Source of the DNA: Alphaproteobacteria bacterium
Lineage (GTDB): Bacteria > Pseudomonadota > Alphaproteobacteria > Caulobacterales > Caulobacteraceae
Assembly (NCBI GenBank): GCA_018895795.1
Contig: JAHINZ010000387.1
Location: 1 to 15,921, forward strand
DNA: 15,921 nucleotides
Direction: 5' to 3'
Position numbers and translations under genes: made by a program. The first letter of the stretch is position 1; the number at the start of each line of letters is the position of its first letter. This document shows, in pieces, positions 1-7,367 of the stretch. The notes below the pieces were generated by a model, which saw only the letters and a list, made by a program, of their open reading frames with translations, ran no database searches and had not been told where the DNA came from.

Positions 1-696
1 CAGGTTGCCCACGCCGGCGTCGAGGCTGTCCTGCAGCCGGCCGACGAAGGTCATGTGGGTGTCGAGACCCATCGAACTGGTGCCCAGTGAGGCCAGCTTG
101 TTGGTCGCCGTTTCCAGGGCCGTGCTGATCGACCCGATCATGGTCTTGGCGGCTGCGGCGTTGGCGAAGGTCGCGGTCGTCGACAGGCCCAGGCCGGCCA
201 GGGACAGGGTCTTGGCGTTGATGGTGAAGCCCGAGCCGTCCGTGTTGGCCAGGAAGGTCAGCTGGGTGGTCGAGCCATCACCGATGCTGACGCCGTTGAA
301 CTTGGCGTTGGTGGCGGCCTTGGTCACCTGATCGCGCAGGGACTCGAAATCGGCCTTCAGGGCGGTGAAGCTGGAGGTGTTCAGCGAGGTGTCGGAAGCC
401 GCCAGGGCCTTTTCCTTCATCTTGCTCAGCAGATCGGTGATGGTGTCGCCTGCGGCCAGCGCGACGTCGATGGTCGATTGCCCGCGTTGCAGCGAGTCCT
501 TCACCGAATTGATCGACCGGGCGGTCGCTGACTGGTTCTTGGCGGTGGCCCAGATCGCGCCATTGTCCTTGGCGCTGCCGATCTTCTTGCCGGTGCTGAT
601 GCGCTGCTGGACGGTGGCCAGTTCCGAACTGGTGCCGTTCAGGTTCTGCAGGGCGGTGAGCGCCCCCGCGTTTGTGTTGATGCTATTCAACGCCAT
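1..696 (-). CDS. Flagellin, 3' end beyond window
   Basis: Structural subunit of the flagellar filament, exported through the flagellar type III apparatus. It begins MALNSINTNAGALTALQNLN and continues with the D0/D1 helix typical of flagellins (QQRISTGKK, SAKDNGAIWATAKNQSATA). The window holds 232 codons; by comparison with the next gene about 41 residues of the C-terminal D0 helix lie off the edge. It is very similar along its length to the flagellin at 1029-1850, so the two are tandem paralogues. Both resemble the Caulobacter crescentus beta-cluster flagellins fljM/N/O, but I cannot tell which member this is. The ATG at 696 follows AGGAGT and a conserved leader hairpin. No sigma-54 -24/-12 element is evident upstream. 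Confidence 0.95.
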   Translation of the reverse strand, partial: MALNSINTNAGALTALQNLNGTSSELATVQQRISTGKKIGSAKDNGAIWATAKNQSATARSINSVKDSLQRGQSTIDVALAAGDTITDLLSKMKEKALAASDTSLNTSSFTALKADFESLRDQVTKAATNAKFNGVSIGDGSTTQLTFLANTDGSGFTINAKTLSLAGLGLSTTATFANAAAAKTMIGSISTALETATNKLASLGTSSMGLDTHMTFVGRLQDSLDAGVGNL

Positions 697-743
697 CACG
701 AAACACTCCTATTGAGTTGTTCCGACGTCGTTTTGACAGCCGG
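697..743 (-). promoter_or_regulatory. Flagellin leader with conserved hairpin, copy 1
   Basis: Read on the minus strand, 743-722 folds as CCG-GC-TGTC, loop AAAAC, GACG-T-CGG: a 4-bp stem, a 2/1 internal loop and a 3-bp stem. It ends 25 nt before the ATG, with AGGAGT in between. The same structure occurs at the same distance before the next flagellin (1876-1897), with a U-G/C-G change in the stem. FlbT is known to act on the 5' leader of Caulobacter fljK mRNA; a similar role here is inference. Confidence 0.55.
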
Positions 744-963
744 AGAGCGTTTTGCCCATAACGACCATATAACAATGATATTTCGATACAGTTGATTGAA
801 TGTTTCCACATAACTAATGGAGAAACCTTGCGTTAACATCATAAAAATCAGCGGTAATTTGCTTTTAACAAATTCAAAAATCGACGATTTTTAAGTAATT
901 GAAAAATCTATCTTTAGATAAAGACTTAGTAAATACGCAACGATAGCTCCATCGTGATACAGC
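744..963 (-). promoter_or_regulatory. AT-rich upstream region of first flagellin
   Basis: About 220 nt without a gene and strikingly AT-rich against the GC-rich surroundings. It lies between the terminator of the upstream flagellin and the leader hairpin and should hold the promoter. A block near 780-744 (minus strand TATCATTGTTATATGGTC) resembles the block before the second flagellin (TATCACTATTGCATTGTC). I could not identify a -24/-12 or -35/-10 pair with confidence. Confidence 0.4.
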
Positions 964-997
964 CAAAAGAAAAGGGGCGAGCCCTAAGGCTCGCCCC
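964..997 (-). terminator. Intrinsic terminator after second flagellin
   Basis: A perfect 10-bp stem, GGGGCGAGCC / GGCTCGCCCC (974-983 and 988-997) with a 4-nt loop. On the minus strand it is followed by TTTTCTTTT (973-965). It lies 31 nt beyond the stop codon of the flagellin at 1029-1850, so the two flagellin genes are probably separate transcription units. Confidence 0.92.
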
Positions 998-1028
998 ACT
1001 GCCGACCAATAGTCGACGAGTATGCGTC

Positions 1029-1850
1029 TTAACGGAACAGGCTGAGGATCGAGGAACTTGTGGAGTTCGCGATCGACAGCGCCTGGATGCCCAGTTGCTG
1101 CTTGGTTTGCAGCGACTGCAGCTTGGCGCTTTCCTTGGCCAGGTCGGCGTCGACCAGATTACCCACGCCGGCGTCGAGGGCGTCTTGCAGCTTGCCGACG
1201 AAGGTCAGGTGGGTATCGAGGCCAGTCGAGTTGGTGCCCAGCGAGGCCAGCTTGTTGGTGGCAGTCTGCAGGGCCGTCGAGACCGTGGTGATCATGGTCT
1301 TGGCGGCCGCTGCGGTCGCGAAGGTCGAGGACGCCGAAAGACCGATGCCCGCGAGGGTCAGGGTCTTGGCGGCGACGGTGAAGCCCGAGCCATCGGAGTT
1401 GGCCAGGAAGGTCAACGAAGCGGTGGTGCCATCGGCGATGCTGACGCCATTGAACTTGGCGTTCGAGGCGGCCTTGGTCACCTGGTCGCGCAGGGAGTTA
1501 AAGTCAGACTGCAGGGCGTTGAAGCTGGCGGTGTTGAGCGAGGTGTCGGAAGCGGCCAGGGCCTTTTCCTTCATCTTGCCCAGCAGGTCGGTGATCGTAT
1601 CGCCGGCGGCCAGGGCCACGTCGATGGTCGACTGACCACGCTGCAGCGAGTCCTTCACCGAGTTCAGTGACGAAGCGGTCGCCGACTGGTTTTTGGCGGT
1701 GGCCCAGATGGCTCCGTTGTCCTTGGCGCTCGCCACCTTTTTACCGGTGCTGATCCGCTGCTGGACGTTCTGGGTTTCCATGTTTGTAGAGTTGAGGTTC
1801 TGGAGCGCGATCATCGCGCCCGAGTTCGTGTTGATGCTGTTCAGCGCCAT
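1029..1850 (-). CDS. Flagellin, complete (273 aa)
   Basis: Flagellar filament subunit. N-terminal D0/D1 region is about residues 1-120 (MALNSINTNSGAMIALQNLN, then QQRISTGKK). A short variable centre follows, about 120-190 (SLTFLANSDGSGFTVAAKTL). The C-terminal coiled segment is about 200-273 (VDADLAKESAKLQSLQTKQQ) and ends ILSLFR. The 273-residue length fits the small Caulobacter flagellins, and the protein resembles fljM/N/O products; the exact member cannot be assigned here. The start is set by AGGAGT 9-14 nt upstream and by the conserved flagellin N-terminus. A strong terminator follows the gene, and a near-identical paralogue lies downstream. Confidence 0.97.
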   Translation of the reverse strand: MALNSINTNSGAMIALQNLNSTNMETQNVQQRISTGKKVASAKDNGAIWATAKNQSATASSLNSVKDSLQRGQSTIDVALAAGDTITDLLGKMKEKALAASDTSLNTASFNALQSDFNSLRDQVTKAASNAKFNGVSIADGTTASLTFLANSDGSGFTVAAKTLTLAGIGLSASSTFATAAAAKTMITTVSTALQTATNKLASLGTNSTGLDTHLTFVGKLQDALDAGVGNLVDADLAKESAKLQSLQTKQQLGIQALSIANSTSSSILSLFR

Positions 1851-1897
1851 TACGAAAGACTCCTATTCAAGGTGTCCGGCGTCATTTTGACGGTCGG
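1851..1897 (-). promoter_or_regulatory. Flagellin leader with conserved hairpin, copy 2
   Basis: On the minus strand 1897-1876 folds as CCG-AC-CGTC, loop AAAAT, GACG-C-CGG, the same shape as copy 1 (722-743) and also ending 25 nt before the ATG. The leader then reads into AATAGGAGTCTTTCGTA before the start codon. Conservation outside the coding region suggests a functional RNA element, possibly for FlbT-type post-transcriptional control. Confidence 0.55.
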
Positions 1898-2100
1898 CGG
1901 GCATTTTACCCGCTAAAGACAATGCAATAGTGATATTTAAATTTGATTTAAGACATATCGTCACATGCTTAAGACATAGATCTTCAATATTAACATAAAT
2001 CAATATTTAATAACGAAACTGAATCGGCATTAACACTCCCGACCGGCGCCGATCCTCGCCCATAGACTCAAGAAGACCGACGCGTTGATTCAGCAATTTT
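1898..2100 (-). promoter_or_regulatory. AT-rich upstream region of second flagellin
   Basis: An AT-rich stretch with no plausible gene (up to about 2035), then GC-richer sequence to 2100. It should contain the flagellin promoter. It shares a block just upstream of the leader hairpin (minus TATCACTATTGCATTGTC, about 1935-1918) with the other flagellin. No recognisable sigma-54 or housekeeping promoter could be fixed. Confidence 0.4.
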
Positions 2101-2117
2101 CAGTCTGAATCGGACTG
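2101..2117. repeat. Short imperfect palindrome
   Basis: CAGTCTGAATCGGACTG pairs over 8 positions with one G-T wobble around a single central base. It lies 24 nt past the stop of the asparaginase remnant. There is no T-tract on either side, so it is not a convincing terminator; it may be a protein-binding site or chance. Confidence 0.3.
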
Positions 2118-2140
2118 TGCGTGGTGGCGTGCGCGAGAGT

Positions 2141-2434
2141 TTAGTGCGGGCCGGCCTCATCAGCATAGATCGCCGTCGCCGCGGACGCGGTCGAGGACGC
2201 CCAGCCGCGATACATGCCTGAACTGTTCATCGGAAAGGCGGGCCGACCCTTGCCGTCCATGGCGATCAAACCGCCGTCGCCGCCGATGTCGCCGATCGCC
2301 TTGATGGTGGCGTCGCCGGCCGTCTTGATGTCCTCGCCCTTCCACTGGACGCGCGCGCAGACCTGATGGGCGGCGCTGGTGCAGATGAAGTATTCGCCCG
2401 AGACGCGGGCCGAAGCCGAGCGGACGGCGGCCAT
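2141..2434 (-). pseudogene. Isoaspartyl peptidase/L-asparaginase C-terminal remnant
   Basis: An open frame of 97 codons matching only the C-terminal end of plant-type asparaginases/isoaspartyl peptidases (Ntn hydrolases, E. coli IaaA type). Visible family features are SGEYF near residue 12, the glycine-rich GDIGGDGGLIAMDGKG, and the closing NSSGMYRGWASS...AIYADE. The intact enzyme is about 300 residues and self-cleaves before a catalytic threonine; that threonine and the whole alpha subunit are absent. The 97 nt between this frame and the GH31 stop contain no recognisable remainder in any frame. The first residues (MAAVRSASAR) do not look like the family, so similarity starts around residue 11. 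It is probably a non-functional fragment left by a deletion or by insertion of the neighbouring locus. Confidence 0.8.
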
Positions 2435-2531
2435 GACGAGGATCAGGGATTTCCTGCGGCGACTCCGAAAAGCAAGGTCGCCGGTTCTGGGCGGACGGGC
2501 GGCAAGGCTAGGGCCTCGCCGCCCACCCTCG

Positions 2532-5384
2532 CTACTTCCCGCGCGTCACCACCACCGGCTGGCCGGCATAGTCGACCGTCGCGTCAACGGTGTCGAAGTC
2601 GATCGGCTTGGCGCCGTCGCCGATGAAGCGGACCTTGAACACCCGCTGATCGGCCATGCCCGCGAACGATCCCGAGCGCGCGCCGATGGTCACCCGGCCT
2701 GACGCGTCATCATACGAGATCGGGATGCGGCTATAGGCGCCGCGGGTGTAGCCGTTGCTGAGGCCGTCGTCCTCATAGAGCTCGAACGCGCCGTTCTTGC
2801 CGGTGTAGACGACCAGAGTGATCGGCGCGTCGGGCGTCTGGCCGACATATTGCTGCACGGTCGTGGTCGGCACGATCGAGCCGGCCTTGACGAACAGCGG
2901 CATGCGCGACAGCGGCGCGTCGGCCTTGATCGTCTGGCCGCCCGCATGGGCCTCGCCGCTCTGGAAGTCATACCAGGTGGCCCCGGCCGGCAGGTAGACC
3001 GCGCGCGAGCGAGCCTTGAACGCCGTCACCGGAGCGACCAGGAACGCCGAGCCATAGAGGTACTCGTCATTGACGTCCCGCGCCTTGAGGTCGTTGGGGA
3101 AGTCCATGACCAGGCCGCGCATGATGCTGCCGTCGCGGTGATAGACATCACCCGCCAGGGTCAGGGTGTAGGGCATCAGCCGGTAGCGAAGCTCGTCGTA
3201 CCAGGCCAGGGCCTGATAAACCTCGGTCCCGGCGTCGGCGAGATTGTAGATCTCGCGGAACGGAAACTCGCCGTGGCTGCGGAACAGCGGGCTGAAAGCC
3301 CCGAACTGGAACCAGCGCAGGTTCAGCTCTTGCCATTCGGCCCAGTGGGCGGGGTCCTTGTTGGTATAGCGATCCTCCACCGAGAAGCCGCCGATGTCGG
3401 TCGTCCAGTTGGGAATGCCCGACATCGAGAGGTTCACCCCGGCCGAGATCTGATCCTTCAGGTCGTCCCAGCGGGCCACCACGTCGCCGCTCCACAGGGC
3501 CACGCCGTTGCGCTGGATGCCGCCGAAGCCCGAGCGCGACAGGATGAAGCTGCGCTTGTCGGGGCTCAGCTCATGCTCGCCCTCGAAAACGCCGGTGGTG
3601 TGGATCAGCGGGTAGGAATTGAAGAACGCCGCGCCCGGCCCCATCGCCGTGGGCCCCATGCGCAAGGTGCGCTCGGGGATGTCGAGGTTGGAGTGCATGT
3701 CCGGCTCATCGCTGTCCATCCACCAGGCGTCGACGCCATAGCCCTTCAGGCTGTCCTTGACCTGGCGCCAGTAGATGTCGCGCGCCTCCTTGGAATAGGG
3801 GTCGTAGAACGAGTTCAGATAGCCGGGGCCCACCCAGTCGAGCGCGCCTTGCTCGATATTGCGGTGATACATGTGGCCCTTGGCGTCGAGCTCCTTGTAG
3901 TGCTCGGTGGTCGGATAGAACTTGGCCCAGATCGAGATCATGAAGTGGCCGTTCATCCCGTGGATGTCGTCCAGCATCTTCTGGGGATCGGGGAAGCGCG
4001 TTTCGTCGAACTTGTGGCTGCCCCAGCTGTCGTCCTTCCAGTAGCGCCAGTCCATCACGACATTATCGATCGGCAGCTTGCGATCGCGGTACTCCTTCAG
4101 CACCCCGACGATCTGATCCTGGTCCTCATAGCGCTGGCGGCTCTGCCAGAAGCCATAGGCCCAACGCGGCATGGCCACGGCCTTGCCGGTCAGTTCGCGA
4201 TAGCCGCTGACAACCTGGTCCAGGCTGTCGCCGCCGACGAAATAGTAGTCGATCGCATGGGCGACGTCGGAGGTCATCGTCAGCGACATCTGCTGCGCCG
4301 CCGGCATTGGGTTGTTGTGGACAAGGCCGATATAGCCGTCGTTGGGATCCCACTCGACGCGGATCTTGTGGCGAGACCCGGCCTTCATCGGGGCGGTGAA
4401 ATTGTGGAACCACGGGTTCCAGTTCTGCCGCCACCTATCGATGACAAGATTGCCGTCGACATAGAGCTTGGCGTAGCTGGACGCGTAGAGTTTGAACTTC
4501 TGCACGCCCGAGACCGACGGCTCGACCGCGCCTTCCCAGACCACGCTGGCGCCGCGCATCGGCTTCTTGTCGGGGCCGGTCAGTTCGGCCGGCCAGTTGG
4601 GCAGGTCCTTCAGATAGCGATAATTTATGTCCGGCTCGACGCGGGTCAGCTTCAGCGCGCCGTTGACATAGTACCTGGCCGTGAAGCCGCCGGCCTTGCC
4701 GCCCGCGTCGAAGATCTTCAGGTCGCGCGAGGCCAGCTCATAGGGCGTGGGATCACCGAACCGGGTGATGCCATTGTTCTCCCAGAGCACGCCGTAGTTG
4801 CGGCTGGACAGCACGAACGGCACGGCGATGTCGCGGTTGTACTGGGCCAGTTCAACGTCCTGGCCATGATAGTTCATCTGGCCGTTCTGGTGCTGGCCCA
4901 GGCCGTAGAAGGCCTCGTCCGTATTCGGATTGAACCGCTGGGTGACGGCGTAGAAGCCCTCGCCATCGAGGGTCAGCGGCTTGAAGGCCTGACGCCCCTG
5001 CTCGGCCAGAACGGTCTTGCCCGACGCGTCCTTGAACGCCACCGCGCCGTCGCTCAGAGCGACCTCCGCCGTGGCCTTGCCGGCCTTCAGCACCACCTTG
5101 CCGCCTACGGTCTTGACCGTGAAGCCGGAGGTCCTGGGCGTCGCCGTGACCATCAGGCTGGCCGGAACCTCCAGGCTGTCGGTCGGCGTCGCGGTCACGT
5201 GGATGACCCGGTCGCTCATCACCTGCAGCCGCACCCGCTTGGCCGGACCCGAGGCCGGGCTGACGATCACGCCGTCGGCGGTCTTTTCGAAGCCCGCCTC
5301 CAGCGCCAGGGCCGAAGTCGAGGCGGTCAGGGCCAGGGCCAGGCCCAAGGCCAGACCCCGTCGGTTCAGTTGGAAGGCGCGCAT
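2532..5384 (-). CDS. GH31 alpha-xylosidase with PA14 insert, exported
   Basis: Glycoside hydrolase family 31, most like the xyloglucan alpha-xylosidase Xyl31A of Cellvibrio. It would remove non-reducing-end alpha-1,6-xylose from xyloglucan oligosaccharides. The signal peptide is about residues 1-28 (RRGLALGLALAL...ALA). An N-terminal beta-domain follows; residues about 232-358 form a PA14-type insert (GGFTARYYVNG to DGYIGLVHNNP). The catalytic barrel begins near PRWAYGFWQSRQRY (406-419). The nucleophile is Asp557 in WWMDSDEP and the probable acid/base is Asp634 in LWSGDVVARWDD. The 950-residue length suits a PA14-bearing member. I chose the ATG at 5384, not the further upstream frame opening, because it gives a clean signal peptide and follows GGGGGAA. 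It starts 32 nt after the GH35 stop, so the two are probably co-transcribed. A plain alpha-glucosidase is a less likely alternative. Confidence 0.9.
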   Translation of the reverse strand: MRAFQLNRRGLALGLALALTASTSALALEAGFEKTADGVIVSPASGPAKRVRLQVMSDRVIHVTATPTDSLEVPASLMVTATPRTSGFTVKTVGGKVVLKAGKATAEVALSDGAVAFKDASGKTVLAEQGRQAFKPLTLDGEGFYAVTQRFNPNTDEAFYGLGQHQNGQMNYHGQDVELAQYNRDIAVPFVLSSRNYGVLWENNGITRFGDPTPYELASRDLKIFDAGGKAGGFTARYYVNGALKLTRVEPDINYRYLKDLPNWPAELTGPDKKPMRGASVVWEGAVEPSVSGVQKFKLYASSYAKLYVDGNLVIDRWRQNWNPWFHNFTAPMKAGSRHKIRVEWDPNDGYIGLVHNNPMPAAQQMSLTMTSDVAHAIDYYFVGGDSLDQVVSGYRELTGKAVAMPRWAYGFWQSRQRYEDQDQIVGVLKEYRDRKLPIDNVVMDWRYWKDDSWGSHKFDETRFPDPQKMLDDIHGMNGHFMISIWAKFYPTTEHYKELDAKGHMYHRNIEQGALDWVGPGYLNSFYDPYSKEARDIYWRQVKDSLKGYGVDAWWMDSDEPDMHSNLDIPERTLRMGPTAMGPGAAFFNSYPLIHTTGVFEGEHELSPDKRSFILSRSGFGGIQRNGVALWSGDVVARWDDLKDQISAGVNLSMSGIPNWTTDIGGFSVEDRYTNKDPAHWAEWQELNLRWFQFGAFSPLFRSHGEFPFREIYNLADAGTEVYQALAWYDELRYRLMPYTLTLAGDVYHRDGSIMRGLVMDFPNDLKARDVNDEYLYGSAFLVAPVTAFKARSRAVYLPAGATWYDFQSGEAHAGGQTIKADAPLSRMPLFVKAGSIVPTTTVQQYVGQTPDAPITLVVYTGKNGAFELYEDDGLSNGYTRGAYSRIPISYDDASGRVTIGARSGSFAGMADQRVFKVRFIGDGAKPIDFDTVDATVDYAGQPVVVTRGK

Positions 5385-5416
5385 CTTGGGTTCCCCCGGA
5401 CAGTTTTCTTGTGTGG

Positions 5417-7045
5417 TCAGTAGGTGGCCAGCTTGACCCGCAGCACTTGCTGGCCGCCGGTGAAGTTGAGGCCGTAATCGATCTGGTCGCCGTTCCACAG
5501 GCGGTCGAACACCCACTGCCCGTTGTCGAAATGGCCCTCCTCGACCCGGGCCATCAGCATCGACTTGCCGTCCTTGGCGCGGCCGAACTCGACCCGGGCG
5601 TTGCGGCCGGTGACCAGGAATTCATTGGGCGAAAGCTGGGCCAGAACCGCGCCGCCGTTCAGGCCCGAGGGATCCACCGGACGGTCCTTCAGCCAGGCCC
5701 AGTCCGAGGCGCCGAACTGCCACTTGCCGTAGTGCAGCGTGACGCGCCAGTCGCCCATCGTCGTCGACTGGGCGGCGCGATCATCGGGCTCCGACCCGCC
5801 CCAGACAGGCTTCTCGAACGACAGCCTGGCCCAGTCGCGGGCCATCGGCGCGAACAGCCGATAGTTGGCGGCGAAGGCTTCGAGCGTGGCGGGATCCAAC
5901 TTGGCCGCGCCCAGCGGATAGTTGGCGTAGCCGGTGAAATCCATGCCGAACGGCGAGAAGCCGATCCCCTGCCGGCCGAGCGCCTGGAACAGGTAGCGGG
6001 CATAGGGGATGGCGTTGCCGGTCTCGGCCACGAACAGGGCGTTGTCGGGCCGGTCGTAATGCTTGAGCACGGCGAAATAGTTGTCGGACTCCGGCATGTA
6101 GATGTCGGGGGCGATCAGATCGATCGACGGGGCCCCGGCCTTCCAGACATCCAGCACATTATGGGTTGGTCCGCCGGAGGAATAGGTCACCGGGTCCTGG
6201 TCCTTCACGGGATCGCGCAGGGCGGCGTTGACGTACATGGGCAGGGGCTTGACCGCCTTGCCCGCGGCCGTGACCTGATCGACGAAGCGCGAAATGCACC
6301 AGGCGTGGAAGTACTCGTCGGCGTCCTTGCCGAAGGCCTGGCTCCAGGTTCCCGGCTTGGTCTTCACCGCCTTGACCAGGGCGGCCGGCGCGGGCCCGTT
6401 GAACAGCGTCTGGGCGGCCGGCGAATAGTCGCGCACGCTGCCATAGGTCCCGGTCTCGTTCTCGACCTGGACCATGATCACCGTATTTTCGGGATCGGCG
6501 ACCTTCAGATGGGTCATCAGGGCCACGAAGGCCTTGCGGTCGGCGTCCAGCGTCGACTGAGCCAGGGGCGACATCGAATACGAGCGCTGGCCGTCCTTCT
6601 TGATCAGGCGCGGGAAGCGCTTGTCGTCCAGCTTCACCCATTCGGGCGCGTAGGACGGCGCGGAGTTCTTCCAAGTCCCGAACCACAGCAGAACCAGCCG
6701 CACCTTGTGGTCGCGGGCCTGGGTCAGCAGCAGATCCAGATAGCTGAAATCGAACTTGCCCTCGGTGGGCTCGATCTGCTCCCAGGCGATCGGGACCTGG
6801 ACGGTGTTGGCGCCCAGTTGTTGGATGGCGGGCCAGACCTTGTCCATCTGCGAGGGCCAGGCGCTGGAATTATTGACCTGGGCGCCCAGGATCAGGAACG
6901 GCGCGCCATCCACCATCAGGGCGTGGCGGCCCGCCTTCTCGACCAGCCGTGGCGGTTCCGCGGCCTGAGCGAAACCGCCGATCAGAGCCGCCGCCATGGC
7001 GATCAGGGCGGCGCGCGGAAATCCGCAGGGCTTGAACCCGGTCAT
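5417..7045 (-). CDS. GH35 beta-galactosidase, exported (542 aa)
   Basis: Glycoside hydrolase family 35 of the shorter type with a DUF5597-like C-terminal part, resembling Cellvibrio Bgl35A, which strips galactose from galactosylated xyloglucan oligosaccharides. The signal peptide is about residues 1-29 (AALIAMAAALIGGFAQA). The barrel begins with HALMVDGAPFLILGAQVNNS. The acid/base is Glu197 in VQVENETGTYG and the nucleophile is Glu341 in LFVAETGNA. Their spacing of 144 residues equals my recollection of that pair in Bgl35A. The ATG at 7045 is preceded by GGGGACG. It is the first gene of a pair with the GH31 enzyme, and the periplasm is the expected site of action. A long leader with two terminator-like hairpins lies upstream. 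Confidence 0.9.
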   Translation of the reverse strand: MTGFKPCGFPRAALIAMAAALIGGFAQAAEPPRLVEKAGRHALMVDGAPFLILGAQVNNSSAWPSQMDKVWPAIQQLGANTVQVPIAWEQIEPTEGKFDFSYLDLLLTQARDHKVRLVLLWFGTWKNSAPSYAPEWVKLDDKRFPRLIKKDGQRSYSMSPLAQSTLDADRKAFVALMTHLKVADPENTVIMVQVENETGTYGSVRDYSPAAQTLFNGPAPAALVKAVKTKPGTWSQAFGKDADEYFHAWCISRFVDQVTAAGKAVKPLPMYVNAALRDPVKDQDPVTYSSGGPTHNVLDVWKAGAPSIDLIAPDIYMPESDNYFAVLKHYDRPDNALFVAETGNAIPYARYLFQALGRQGIGFSPFGMDFTGYANYPLGAAKLDPATLEAFAANYRLFAPMARDWARLSFEKPVWGGSEPDDRAAQSTTMGDWRVTLHYGKWQFGASDWAWLKDRPVDPSGLNGGAVLAQLSPNEFLVTGRNARVEFGRAKDGKSMLMARVEEGHFDNGQWVFDRLWNGDQIDYGLNFTGGQQVLRVKLATY

Positions 7046-7101
7046 CGTTTCGTCCCCGTGTTTCTGGCGCTGGGCTCACCCCAAGGGCCGAGCGTCGCGC
7101 T

Positions 7102-7116
7102 ATCGGTGTCGCCGAT
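7102..7116. repeat. Small inverted repeat in GH35 leader
   Basis: ATCGG-TGTCG-CCGAT, a 5-bp stem about 60 nt upstream of the GH35 ATG. Next to it (minus strand) is CCGATAGCGC, which shares GATAGCGC with the 14-bp operators in this window, but the other half of the palindrome is lost. It may be a degenerate operator or coincidence. Confidence 0.25.
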
Positions 7117-7124
7117 CTCTCTAT

Positions 7125-7135
7125 TTGTCTGACGA
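7125..7135. promoter_or_regulatory. FadR/GntR-type half-palindrome, candidate operator
   Basis: TTGTCTGACGA fits the T-N-G-T-N3-A-C-N-A pattern of FadR-subfamily GntR regulators (DgoR, for galactonate, belongs to this subfamily). It lies about 80 nt upstream of the GH35 start. The sequence TTGTCTGAC recurs on the minus strand at 15805-15813. The pattern is short, so chance occurrence is quite possible. Confidence 0.25.
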
Positions 7136-7180
7136 TTGTCCGAGCCATGCCGGAAAATCATCCCCTTCGAACGCGCCGAG

Positions 7181-7218
7181 GAAAAAATCCGCGCATCGCC
7201 GCAGGAGGCGATGCGCGG
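7181..7218 (-). terminator. Terminator-like hairpin, proximal to GH35
   Basis: A perfect 12-bp stem, CCGCGCATCGCC / GGCGATGCGCGG (7189-7200 and 7207-7218) with a 6-nt loop. On the minus strand it is followed directly by ATTTTTTCC. It could end the receptor-halogenase transcript, but it also lies inside the apparent leader of the GH35-GH31 operon. It has no T-tract in the plus direction. Confidence 0.8.
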
Positions 7219-7219
7219 G

Positions 7220-7258
7220 AAAAATGCCGCGCGGCTTCGGGGAGAGAGAAGCCGCGCG
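7220..7258 (-). terminator. Terminator-like hairpin, distal
   Basis: A perfect 11-bp stem, CGCGCGGCTTC / GAAGCCGCGCG (7228-7238 and 7248-7258) with a 9-nt loop. On the minus strand it is followed by GCATTTTTC. It stands 9 nt before the second hairpin (7189-7218), making a tandem pair, both oriented to stop minus-strand transcription 120 nt and more beyond the halogenase stop codon. Confidence 0.7.
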
Positions 7259-7325
7259 TGGCGCGAGGGGACCGGTTGGAGCCCCCGGCGCGACTGACGG
7301 ACACACTCGGATCCTTCAGCGTCGC

Positions 7326-7338
7326 ATGGTGCAACCAT
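7326..7338. repeat. Inverted repeat overlapping proposed -10
   Basis: ATGGT-GCA-ACCAT is a perfect 5-bp inverted repeat with a 3-nt centre. It overlaps the proposed minus-strand -10 (7334-7339). It may be a second operator or a 5'-end hairpin of the GH35 leader; its short length keeps the call tentative. Confidence 0.3.
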
Positions 7339-7361
7339 AGTCATACAAATACAGCCCGCAA
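7334..7361 (-). promoter_or_regulatory. Candidate promoter for the GH35-GH31 operon
   Basis: On the minus strand, TTGCGG (7361-7356), a 16-nt spacer and TATGGT (7339-7334). It starts 6 nt downstream of the 14-bp palindrome at 7368-7381. The order palindrome, ATTCG, CTTG, 16 nt, TAT is shared with the promoter candidate of the TonB-dependent receptor (12053-12080), which supports both. If used, the transcript carries a leader of nearly 290 nt containing two terminator-like hairpins before the GH35 ATG. Confidence 0.45.
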
Positions 7362-7367
7362 GCGAAT

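Noticed and set aside
697..963. Sigma-54 -24/-12 promoter expected for Caulobacter flagellin genes
   Set aside because: I looked for GG-N10-GC elements upstream of both flagellins; the nearest candidate has a 9-nt gap and is not shared by the second copy.
2850..5423. Very long plus-strand open frame (857 codons) opposite the GH31 gene
   Set aside because: It is antisense to a gene with clear family motifs, and its translation is low-complexity and rich in Ala/Gly/Arg/His/Val as expected from a GC-biased codon shadow. No family resemblance.
5411..7132. 573-codon plus-strand frame opposite GH35
   Set aside because: Same shadow effect from high third-position GC; the minus-strand product has catalytic residues at the right spacing.
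7181..7258. CRISPR-like repeat pair
   Set aside because: The two hairpins have different stem sequences and loops and lack repeat-spacer periodicity; they fit intrinsic terminators.
7121..7306. Possible 61-residue leader peptide in the GH35 upstream region
   Set aside because: Most of it is the translation of the two GC-rich terminator stems and it has no good ribosome-binding site; kept only as part of the leader observation.
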